Positions 1 to 6,413 of a stretch of 16,195 nucleotides of DNA are shown here, in pieces (position 1 is the stretch's first letter; every line of letters begins with the position of its first letter). This stretch comes from Bacteroidota bacterium (lineage in GTDB: Bacteria; Bacteroidota; Ignavibacteria; UBA10030), in assembly GCA_003519375.1 (NCBI GenBank), contig DOWV01000286.1:1-16195 (forward strand), written 5' to 3'. A model generated the notes under the pieces. That model searched no databases. It worked only from the letters and a program-made list of their open reading frames with translations, and was not told the DNA's origin. Position numbers and translations under genes: made by a program.

Positions 1-408
1 GTGGAAGAAGGGACTGCGGAACATCTGCGGTTTCCCGATGACACATTTGATGCCGTGATGGTTGCGTTCGGAATCCGGAATTTCTCGAACCTTCAACAAG
101 GACTGAGTGAAATGTTCCGGGTGCTGCGACCGGGCGGGCCAGTGATGATTCTGGAGTTTTCCAAACCCCGGCGGGCACCATTCAAACAGGTGTACTCGTT
201 CTATTTTACGCATGTACTTCCGCTCCTCGGAGGCGCGATCTCCAAGAACCGTGAGGCGTACCAGTACCTCCCGAGCACGGTAGAGTCGTTTCCCGACGGT
301 GAACATCTTGTCAGGATACTGACGGGAGAAGGCTTTGTCGGACCCTACTACCTGCCGCTGACGATGGGAATCGCTACCATCTACATTGCTGAAAAACCAA
401 CTCACTAA
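1..408 (+). CDS. menG: Demethylmenaquinone methyltransferase, C-terminal part (5' truncated by window edge)
   Basis: MenG/UbiE transfers a methyl group from SAM to demethylmenaquinone, the last step of menaquinone synthesis. The 135 visible residues match the C-terminal half of the family. Near residues 12-30 is the D-x-F-D-A-V segment followed by the G-I-R-N-F stretch. Next come the R-V-L-R-P-G-G turn typical of class I methyltransferases (about 41-47) and the family's PLLGG...N..AY.YLP..V..FP region (75-100). The full protein is usually about 230-240 residues, so the SAM-binding motif I half lies before base 1. The GTG at base 1 is simply an in-frame Val codon, not a start. The stop is 11 bases before mqnD, so the two are probably co-transcribed. 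In a futalosine locus this is best read as menG rather than a ubiquinone gene. Confidence 0.9.
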   Translation: MEEGTAEHLRFPDDTFDAVMVAFGIRNFSNLQQGLSEMFRVLRPGGPVMILEFSKPRRAPFKQVYSFYFTHVLPLLGGAISKNREAYQYLPSTVESFPDGEHLVRILTGEGFVGPYYLPLTMGIATIYIAEKPTH

Positions 409-419
409 CACTCGAAGGT

Positions 420-1253
420 ATGATGGAGAGAATTATCCGAGTCGGACATAGCCCGGACCCTGATGATGCGTTCATGTTCTATGGCCTCTCAAGCGGCAAA
501 GTAAAGCTCGAAGGCATTACGATCCAGCATCATCTGGAGGACATTCAGACGCTCAACGAGCGGGCGTTCCGGGGCGAATTAGAAGTGACAGCCATTTCGG
601 TGCATGCCTATGCATTCGTTGCAGATAAGTACTGGGTGATGAAGACCGGGGCAAGCATGGGAGAAGGATACGGTCCCGTCATCGTCTCGAAAAAGTATCA
701 CACCCTCGAGGAGTTGAGCGGGAAAAGGGTCGCCACTCCGGGCCCCTTGACAACGGCGACACTCCTCTTCAAGATCTTCACCGAAGGGATCGATCAGGTT
801 GATGTTCCCTTTGACCAGATCATGGACCGCGTGAGTTCGGGCGAATTCGACGCCGGCCTTTTGATCCACGAAGGGCAGATCACATATCCGGAACAGGGAT
901 TCCATAAGATCGTTGACTTCGGAGAACTCTGGCAGCGCCTCTACGGCCTTCCCCTCCCTCTCGGCCTCGATGTGGTGCGAAAGGACCTCGGAGAGGAACT
1001 CGCCCGCAAATTGTCGCAGGGGCTGCGGCAGAGCATTCACTTTGGTTACACTCACCAGCAGGATGCCATCCCGTACGCGCTCCAGTATGGGAGAGGCATC
1101 AACGCGAAACTCGGCGAGCGATTTGTGAAAATGTATGTCAGCGAACTGACCGTCGATATGGGAGAGCTTGGACTGAAGGCTCTTGAATTGCTGTATCGAC
1201 TCGGCTCCGAACGCGGCGTCATTCCGGGCATCCCAACGATCGAACTATTCTGA
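420..1253 (+). CDS. mqnD: 1,4-dihydroxy-6-naphthoate synthase MqnD
   Basis: MqnD converts cyclic dehypoxanthinyl futalosine to 1,4-dihydroxy-6-naphthoate, the naphthoquinone precursor of menaquinone. The 277-residue protein has the periplasmic-binding-protein-like fold expected for MqnA/MqnD and the usual family length. Diagnostic pieces are the N-terminal G-H-S-P-D-P-D-D-A-F-M-F-Y motif (9-21), T-P-G-P-L-T-T-A-T (106-114), and L-I-H-E-G-Q (148-153), where His150 corresponds to the catalytic histidine known for the family. There are two adjacent ATG codons, at 420 and 423. The AAGG just upstream sits better for the second, so the true start may be 423. It follows menG by 11 bases and precedes the amidohydrolase-like gene by 10. 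The other mqn genes lie on the opposite strand, converging on this group. Confidence 0.95.
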   Translation: MMERIIRVGHSPDPDDAFMFYGLSSGKVKLEGITIQHHLEDIQTLNERAFRGELEVTAISVHAYAFVADKYWVMKTGASMGEGYGPVIVSKKYHTLEELSGKRVATPGPLTTATLLFKIFTEGIDQVDVPFDQIMDRVSSGEFDAGLLIHEGQITYPEQGFHKIVDFGELWQRLYGLPLPLGLDVVRKDLGEELARKLSQGLRQSIHFGYTHQQDAIPYALQYGRGINAKLGERFVKMYVSELTVDMGELGLKALELLYRLGSERGVIPGIPTIELF

Positions 1254-1263
1254 CTTCCGCAGC

Positions 1264-2184
1264 ATGATCGGTCTTTTCAAAATATTTGACGCTCACGTTC
1301 ATTTCTACTCGAATTCGTATTTCCGGTTTCTCGTACGGCAAAAGACGAACCGCCTCGACATCAACACGGAGCTGAAGAACCTCGCAACGAAAGGCCGGAT
1401 TGAAATACCCGGGGAGGATCCTGCGCTGCTCGCGAAACGATGGATCGAGGTCATCGACAAATGGAAAATCGAGCGCCTCCTTGTCTTCAGCAGCATCCCC
1501 GGAGACGAGGATGCCGTCGTCAAGGCTGTCGCCGCTTTTCCAACACGCCTTACGGGTTTCTTCGCCGTCGACCCAAACTCGAATCTTCTTCTCTCAAACG
1601 CCGAGAAGCGCCTGAAGCAAGAAAACCTTCGGGGAATCCTCCTCTATCCTTCACTCTACCACATCAATATCGCAGATCCCTGGCTCGATCCGCTCTTCAA
1701 GCTCTGCGAAGAAGCCAACGCTGTCGTCTATGTTCAGTTCGGCCGGCTCATCATCAAGCCGCGGGAATTTGTCGGGCTCCAGACGACCATCAACGAGGAG
1801 TGCACAGACCCCAAGGATCTTATACCGGTCGCCAAGAAATACCCAAAACTCCGATTCGTAATACCGAATTTCGGCGCGGGGAGGTTTGAAGAAACGCTTG
1901 AAGTGGGCAAAGCGTGCCCCAACGTCTATGTCGATACGGCAGGATCAAATTCCTGGATGAACGACCATCCGGCGAAGCCGGACCTGAGAGCCGTATTCCA
2001 GAAATTCCTCGCAGCCCTCGGGGCCGGGCGAATTCTGTTCGGTTCGGATTCCGGTATGTTTCCGCGCGGCTACCGGTACGACATCGTTGACAATCAGACG
2101 AAGCTCATTCAGGAAATGCGAGTTCCTCTTGTCGACGCCAAGAAGATCTTCTACGAAAACGCTGCTTCTCTCGTCGATCGATAA
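1264..2184 (+). CDS. Amidohydrolase_2 (COG2159-like) family protein with altered metal site
   Basis: The 306-residue protein has the TIM-barrel amidohydrolase architecture. It begins F-D-A-H-V-H with the HxH metal motif (His11, His13) after beta-strand 1, and has G-S-D-S near the end with Asp262 as the usual catalytic/metal Asp. By alignment to the family pattern, the strand-5 His appears to be Gln158 (V-Q-F-G) and the strand-6 His appears to be Asn202 (P-N-F-G). It may therefore bind metal differently or have lost classic hydrolase activity. The start at 1264 lies 10 bases after mqnD. An upstream in-frame ATG at 1183 would overlap mqnD by about 70 bases and adds non-family sequence, so I rejected it. 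Context suggests co-expression with menaquinone genes. COG2159 includes hydrolases and non-oxidative decarboxylases, and the substrate is unknown. A link to aminofutalosine deamination is possible but not supported by motifs. Confidence 0.85.
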   Translation: MIGLFKIFDAHVHFYSNSYFRFLVRQKTNRLDINTELKNLATKGRIEIPGEDPALLAKRWIEVIDKWKIERLLVFSSIPGDEDAVVKAVAAFPTRLTGFFAVDPNSNLLLSNAEKRLKQENLRGILLYPSLYHINIADPWLDPLFKLCEEANAVVYVQFGRLIIKPREFVGLQTTINEECTDPKDLIPVAKKYPKLRFVIPNFGAGRFEETLEVGKACPNVYVDTAGSNSWMNDHPAKPDLRAVFQKFLAALGAGRILFGSDSGMFPRGYRYDIVDNQTKLIQEMRVPLVDAKKIFYENAASLVDR

Positions 2185-2209
2185 ACGGCTTGCTCCCCTC
2201 CGTTTTCCT

Positions 2210-2479
2210 TCACTGTACCCCCAACGCGCGCAAGAGATTGCGTACCGCACTCACAAGCTCCAACAGATTGATCTGATTCGGGGAAAAGGATTGACGAGGC
2301 GGTGCTTTTCTTGTGGTGTCCTGAACGGGGAGCAGCGTGGTGAGGGATGCGAGTGGTGTAATTGCTTCCGGCACTTCCCACGGCCTGACAGCCAGAGGGT
2401 GCCACAGAGCCACGCCGACCTGCGGTATAGCCTGCTGTATGTAGGAGACCTCCATGGTCGGAGCGGGATCTCTGCACAA
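2210..2479 (-). CDS. Possible small protein of unknown function
   Basis: This 89-codon reading frame occupies most of the 351-base gap between the amidohydrolase gene and mqnC. I do not recognise it. It starts at a TTG, 5 bases after a good ribosome-binding sequence (GAGAGAAGG). An in-frame ATG at 2455 would give 81 residues. The stop is 25 bases from the convergent stop at 2184, and the start is 56 bases after the mqnC stop, so it fits as the last gene of the minus-strand operon. The product is proline-rich in the middle and ends in an amphipathic Leu/Val/Arg-rich helix. There are no membrane segments or cysteine motifs. A competing frame from the ATG at 2484 is Arg/Ser-rich and looks like a shadow. 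I see no T-rich terminator or RNA gene in this gap. It could be non-coding. Confidence 0.35.
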   Translation of the reverse strand: MCRDPAPTMEVSYIQQAIPQVGVALWHPLAVRPWEVPEAITPLASLTTLLPVQDTTRKAPPRQSFSPNQINLLELVSAVRNLLRALGVQ

Positions 2480-2535
2480 TTCATCCTTCTCTCCGGATCC
2501 TCAGGAATCGCCGCCGGACTTCCAGGTCTTGGCGG

Positions 2536-3633
2536 CTATGCCGCTATTTCCACCGGCTCGATCACTTCGATAATATCGTACAGCGTTGTCCGACGGGCGG
2601 CAGCGAATCCCGCCTCGTGGATCAACCGAATGCATTCTTCGGCATTCGTCTTGTTCACGAAATTCGCGGCGGCATGGACATTCTCTTCCAGCAACGTCCC
2701 ACCGAAATCGTCTGCACCGAAGTGGAGCGCGATCTGTCCTGTCTTCTTCCCTTCTGAGAACCATGAGGCCTGGATGTGCGGGAAATTGTCGAGGTAGATC
2801 CTTGAAAAAGCAATCATCTGCAGATAGCGGGTCGGGCTGGCATACTGGGGGATGATTTTTTCCAGCGGTGTGTTGCCCGGCTTGAACGACCAGGGAACGA
2901 ACGCTGTGAAGCCGTTGGTTTCATCCTGCAGAGCGCGTATGGCCTCAAGGTGCTCCACAACATCCTCATCGGTCTCGAGGTGACCGTACATCATCGTCGC
3001 CGTCGTCTTGTAACCAATCTCGTGTGCTTCCCGCATGATCCTGAGCCAGTCGGCCGATGTTCCCTTCTTGCTGCTGATTTTCTTCTTCACACGGTCGGAG
3101 AGAATCTCTGCCCCTCCCCCAGGAAGCGTCCGAAGGCCCGCCTCCCACAACCGCTGCAGCACCTCCTTCGAGGAAATGCCCGCGATCTGAGCCATACCGA
3201 TAATCTCTGACGTGGAGAAGAAGTGCGGGTGAATCTGAGGGACTTCCTCGACCGTTCGGCGAACCAGCTCAAGGTAGTAATCAAATGGAAGCGAAGGATG
3301 CACGCCGCCCTGCAGAAGCACCGTTGTAATTCCCTCGGCAGCGGATTCTTTGAACTTCTGGATCATGTGATCCACGGAGTAGGTGTACTCCCCCTCCTCT
3401 CCGGGATGACGGTAGAACGCACAAAAAATGCAGTCTATGGTGCAGACGTTTGAGTAGTTTGGATTCGTGTCGAGAACGTAGCTGACCCTGCGGTGTTCGT
3501 TCTTTTTGAACCGAATTTCGTTCGCCAGGGCTCCCAGGTCGAGCAGCCCTCCGGTACGAAGAAGGAACTCTCCCTCCTCACGATTCAAGCGGTGACCCAA
3601 CCGCACCTTCTCAGAAATTCCTTCCAGCGTCAT
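2536..3633 (-). CDS. mqnC: Cyclic dehypoxanthinyl futalosine synthase MqnC (radical SAM)
   Basis: MqnC uses a 5'-deoxyadenosyl radical to cyclise dehypoxanthine futalosine, the step just before MqnD. The 365-residue length is normal. The radical-SAM cluster motif C-x3-C-x2-C is at Cys64, Cys68 and Cys71, followed by A-F-Y-R, which is typical of MqnC (MqnE has C-D-F-A after the third Cys). L-L-Q-G-G-V-H-P (about 107-114), the P-G-G-G-A-E segment shared by MqnC/MqnE, and a C-terminal F-G-A-D-D-F-G-G-T match the family. Translation has a strong AAGGAG 5 bases before the ATG (3639-3644). This overlaps the stop codon of the upstream TIR-like gene, which suggests translational coupling. It is the last recognised enzyme gene of the minus-strand mqn operon. 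Confidence 0.95.
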   Translation of the reverse strand: MTLEGISEKVRLGHRLNREEGEFLLRTGGLLDLGALANEIRFKKNEHRRVSYVLDTNPNYSNVCTIDCIFCAFYRHPGEEGEYTYSVDHMIQKFKESAAEGITTVLLQGGVHPSLPFDYYLELVRRTVEEVPQIHPHFFSTSEIIGMAQIAGISSKEVLQRLWEAGLRTLPGGGAEILSDRVKKKISSKKGTSADWLRIMREAHEIGYKTTATMMYGHLETDEDVVEHLEAIRALQDETNGFTAFVPWSFKPGNTPLEKIIPQYASPTRYLQMIAFSRIYLDNFPHIQASWFSEGKKTGQIALHFGADDFGGTLLEENVHAAANFVNKTNAEECIRLIHEAGFAAARRTTLYDIIEVIEPVEIAA

Positions 3634-3642
3634 TCAAGCTCC

Positions 3643-4485
3643 TTACAAGGACAGTGCATATCCTGCTGAACTCAGTTCTTTAATGATGCTCAGGCTGGCT
3701 TCTTCCAGCTTGACCACAATCGGTTTCACCAGCACGCCCGGGATGTTTTTCGGCACTTCAACGTCTGTCATGTGCAGCACCATCACGTGGTTCTTTCCCA
3801 ATTTTCCGACGAAGTGCCCCAATTCAAACATTGCGTAGTTCCTATCGTCGGAGTTGAAGACAAAGAAGGCGAATTTTGCATCAGGATCGGCCGCAATCGA
3901 ATCGAGGGCGAGCATTTCTCCATGCATTCTGTCGATCGCGATTTCCGTGATCCCGACTTCCTCCAGAAATGAGGTCACTTGTTGCCGGAGCGGATCATTG
4001 ACCTCACCGATAACATACACACTCTTGTAAGCAGCAGGGGCCGCCTGCGGAGCTTGCGAAGGCGCAGCCGCGGGCGCGGCCACAGCACTTTTCGTCGGCG
4101 GTTTCAGGACTCTCGGACCTGAGGACGGAGCAGCCGGGCTTGCGGCCGGAGGCACAGGAGATGCGGCCGCAGGTACGGGCGCTTCTTCCGCGGCGAGTTC
4201 GGGCGAAGCCTTCAGCTTCTCGAACAACTCCCGCACACTCGTGTAAATCAGATGCGCAGAAGCCTGATAGAACAATCCTCCATTTGCATCGGCAGCGATC
4301 TTGTTCTTGTAGGGAAATCCTATCGGGCCGGCCTGCTCGAACGATTCAAGGCATTCCTTGCGCCAGGCCAGGTATGCATCCTGCAGCCTCGCGTTGTATC
4401 CTGAGAATTCAAAGCCTCCGAGGGGTGCGAGTTTTGCACCCTCGTCGACAAGCTTTTCGAATTTCTGAAGTATGGCGTCGGACAT
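3643..4485 (-). CDS. TIR-like nucleotide-binding domain protein (PF10137-type) with N-terminal helical domain
   Basis: The 280-residue protein has three parts. Residues 1-93 form a compact domain of unknown function, rich in aromatic residues and probably helical (G-G-F-E-F-S-G-Y-N near 23-31, A-W-R near 40-42). Residues 99-152 are a long Pro/Ala-rich, probably flexible linker. Residues 153-280 resemble the predicted nucleotide-binding TIR-like domain also found in CAP12/Pycsar-type effectors: a V-Y-V-I-G strand (156-160), F-A-F-F-V-F-N-S-D-D-R-N (205-216), F-E-L-G-H-F-V-G-K-L-G (220-230) and V-P-K-N-I-P-G-V (244-251). Known members bind or hydrolyse NAD-like nucleotides. By register, the usual catalytic Glu before the F-A strand seems to be Asp195. 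There is no signal peptide or membrane segment. It lies 17 bases after mqnE-mqnA, and its stop overlaps the mqnC ribosome-binding site. No other defence genes are nearby, so a regulatory or metabolic role in the quinone operon is as likely as defence. Confidence 0.8.
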   Translation of the reverse strand: MSDAILQKFEKLVDEGAKLAPLGGFEFSGYNARLQDAYLAWRKECLESFEQAGPIGFPYKNKIAADANGGLFYQASAHLIYTSVRELFEKLKASPELAAEEAPVPAAASPVPPAASPAAPSSGPRVLKPPTKSAVAAPAAAPSQAPQAAPAAYKSVYVIGEVNDPLRQQVTSFLEEVGITEIAIDRMHGEMLALDSIAADPDAKFAFFVFNSDDRNYAMFELGHFVGKLGKNHVMVLHMTDVEVPKNIPGVLVKPIVVKLEEASLSIIKELSSAGYALSL

Positions 4486-4502
4486 AAGTACGTACTGAGA
4501 CG

Positions 4503-6401
4503 TCAGTTCTGCCGCAGCGTTCCGTCATCCACCGGCCGTTGTACCGGGTTTTCCAGTGAGTTCAAGAATCCCCCAAAGACATCGATCGCTTCGCGCTCCC
4601 GCTCGCCCAAATGGTAGTTGAATCCTTCCAGGTACTCAGTCGCCTCCTGCGAAGTCAACCCGATGCGTTTGGCATGCATCGCGCTGACACCCTGCAGATC
4701 GAGTTCACCTTTCTTCAGCGATTGCTGAATCAGGGAGCTCAGTTCCTCGAGTGTTTCAACCGGCAATGACGAGCGTATGGCCCAGACCGCGAACACGAAC
4801 GGAAGTTTCTGCCAATCGTACCATTCCGTGGCAAGATCGTACACGAGTTCGAAATTCTGCAATCCGGCCTTCCTGTGGCGGAGAGCGTCATCACCGATAA
4901 GCAAAACGGCATCGAAATCATCGTAACTGTTCACACCCGAGTGCATTCGGATGAACTCCGCACGGGCCTTATACTTCTTCTCAAGAATCACCTGCAGCAA
5001 TCGGATCGACGTTGCCGTGTCGTCAGTAATCCCGATCCTCTTGCCGGCCAGGTCCCTCCAGCCGTGGTTCGAGAAGAGCAACACACTCTTCACCTGATCC
5101 CGCGTCGCGATACAGTAAGGCAGAAGCGTCAGGCTCTCTCTTTGGCTCAGAAAATCAACGAGAGAGAATAGTCCGGCGTCCAGCTGTCCCATCTGTGCAA
5201 GAATCCCCATGCGCCGCGGCGTCACCGGAAGAACCTTGAACTGCCGGCGTTCGAAATGATGATAGAACGGAACCGAGTTAATGTAGGGGATCTTGCCGAC
5301 AACTCCCGGCGTGTGCAGCTTCAGCGGATTGTAGTAGACATCCCGCTCGACCGGTATCTTTCCGCCGTCCCGGATGATCTTGATGATCTTCTCTTTTGTC
5401 AGCTGCATCGGTGTGATGGCGCCCGCATCGTGGGCGATTTTCTCACCTCCGACCGTCCCATCAAGGTCGTCAGCTCCGAAATTGAGGGCCACCGACGCCA
5501 CCTCCTCCGTCAGCATCACCCAGTACGCTTTGATGTGCGGGAAGTTGTCGAGCATGACCCGTGAGACGGCAATCATCTTCAGATCGTCGATCGCGGAGGT
5601 GAACCGGTTCGTCGGCTTGATCCCTGTGTCACCCGGCTGAAAGGCAAGGGGGATAAACGATAGGAACCCTCGCGTTTCGTCCTGTAAGGCGCGCAATCTC
5701 AGGAGATGTTCCACCCGTTCCTGCATCGTCTCAATGTGCCCGTACAGAATCGTGCTGTTGGTCGGGATTCCCATCTGGTGAGCAGTCCTGTGAATCTCCA
5801 GCCATGCCTTCGCACCGATCTTCGAGCTGAAGAGCCTCTTACGCACGCGTTCCGAGAAGACCTCGGCTCCACCGCCCGGCATCGTGCGCAGACCGGCTTC
5901 TTTCAACTGCCGCAGGACTTCATCGATGGGAAGCTTAAACTTCTTGTGGAAGAAGTCGATCTCGACGGCGGTGAAGGCCTTGAGATCCACGTTCGGAAAA
6001 CTCCTCTTGATCTTTCGGAGCATCTCGAGATAGTATTCCCACTTCCAGTCGGGATGAAGTCCGCCCGTAATGTGAACCTCATGAATCTCCGGCGTCAGCT
6101 TGTCGAGCATGCTCTGGATCGTCATCTCGTAGGCGTCCGGGTGTCCCGCTTTCGTGGCAAAGTCGCAGAACTTGCACGCCAAAACACAGATGTTCGTCGG
6201 CTCTATCTTCTGATTGAGGACAAAGTACACCGCATCGCCGCTTCGCTCCTGCTGCACTGCATGAGCCATTTTCCCCAGCGAGATGACATCGGTGGTGGCA
6301 AACATCGTCAGCCCGTCCTCGAGGCTCAGGCGCTCGCCGCTCCGGATTTTTCCCCAGATGCTCTCAAGGTTCTTGTCTTGAAACCAAATCGTCCGACTCA
6401 T
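4503..6401 (-). CDS. mqnE-mqnA: Fused aminofutalosine synthase (MqnE) - chorismate dehydratase (MqnA)
   Basis: One 632-residue chain carries two consecutive futalosine-pathway enzymes. Residues 1-360 are MqnE, a radical-SAM enzyme that joins 3-enolpyruvylbenzoate to SAM-derived adenosyl, giving aminofutalosine. It has C-x3-C-x2-C at Cys72, Cys76 and Cys79 followed by D-F-A, T-G-G-L-H-P (112-117), M-P-G-G-G-A-E (174-180) and F-G-A-D-D-L-D-G-T (308-316). Residues about 366-617 are MqnA, which dehydrates chorismate to 3-enolpyruvylbenzoate. It has G-K-I-P-Y-I-N-S-V-P (369-378), F-L-S-Q-R-E (417-422), I-G-I-T-D-D-T-A-T-S (456-465), L-L-I-G-D-D-A-L (500-507) and the Y-D-W-Q-K-L-P-F-V-F-A-V-W region (528-540). 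Both enzymes normally stand alone at about 370 and 270 residues. The frame is open throughout, with only a short linker. An AAGGA lies 5 bases before the ATG. Neighbours are ubiD (12-base gap) and the TIR-like gene. Confidence 0.93.
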   Translation of the reverse strand: MSRTIWFQDKNLESIWGKIRSGERLSLEDGLTMFATTDVISLGKMAHAVQQERSGDAVYFVLNQKIEPTNICVLACKFCDFATKAGHPDAYEMTIQSMLDKLTPEIHEVHITGGLHPDWKWEYYLEMLRKIKRSFPNVDLKAFTAVEIDFFHKKFKLPIDEVLRQLKEAGLRTMPGGGAEVFSERVRKRLFSSKIGAKAWLEIHRTAHQMGIPTNSTILYGHIETMQERVEHLLRLRALQDETRGFLSFIPLAFQPGDTGIKPTNRFTSAIDDLKMIAVSRVMLDNFPHIKAYWVMLTEEVASVALNFGADDLDGTVGGEKIAHDAGAITPMQLTKEKIIKIIRDGGKIPVERDVYYNPLKLHTPGVVGKIPYINSVPFYHHFERRQFKVLPVTPRRMGILAQMGQLDAGLFSLVDFLSQRESLTLLPYCIATRDQVKSVLLFSNHGWRDLAGKRIGITDDTATSIRLLQVILEKKYKARAEFIRMHSGVNSYDDFDAVLLIGDDALRHRKAGLQNFELVYDLATEWYDWQKLPFVFAVWAIRSSLPVETLEELSSLIQQSLKKGELDLQGVSAMHAKRIGLTSQEATEYLEGFNYHLGEREREAIDVFGGFLNSLENPVQRPVDDGTLRQN

Positions 6402-6413
6402 CTTATCCTTTTG

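Noticed and set aside
579..1055. Minus-strand frame opposite mqnD (158 codons)
   Set aside because: It is fully covered by mqnD, whose catalytic motifs are intact on the other strand.
2510..2536. Hairpin at the mqnC stop codon (GCCGCC / GGCGGC arms)
   Set aside because: The stem is only 6 bases with a 15-base loop, and there is no following T-run on either strand. It is not a convincing terminator.
3643..4485. TIR-like gene as part of a phage-defence island
   Set aside because: There is no cyclase, STING, SMODS, restriction or mobile gene in the window. The gene is tightly packed within a housekeeping biosynthetic operon.
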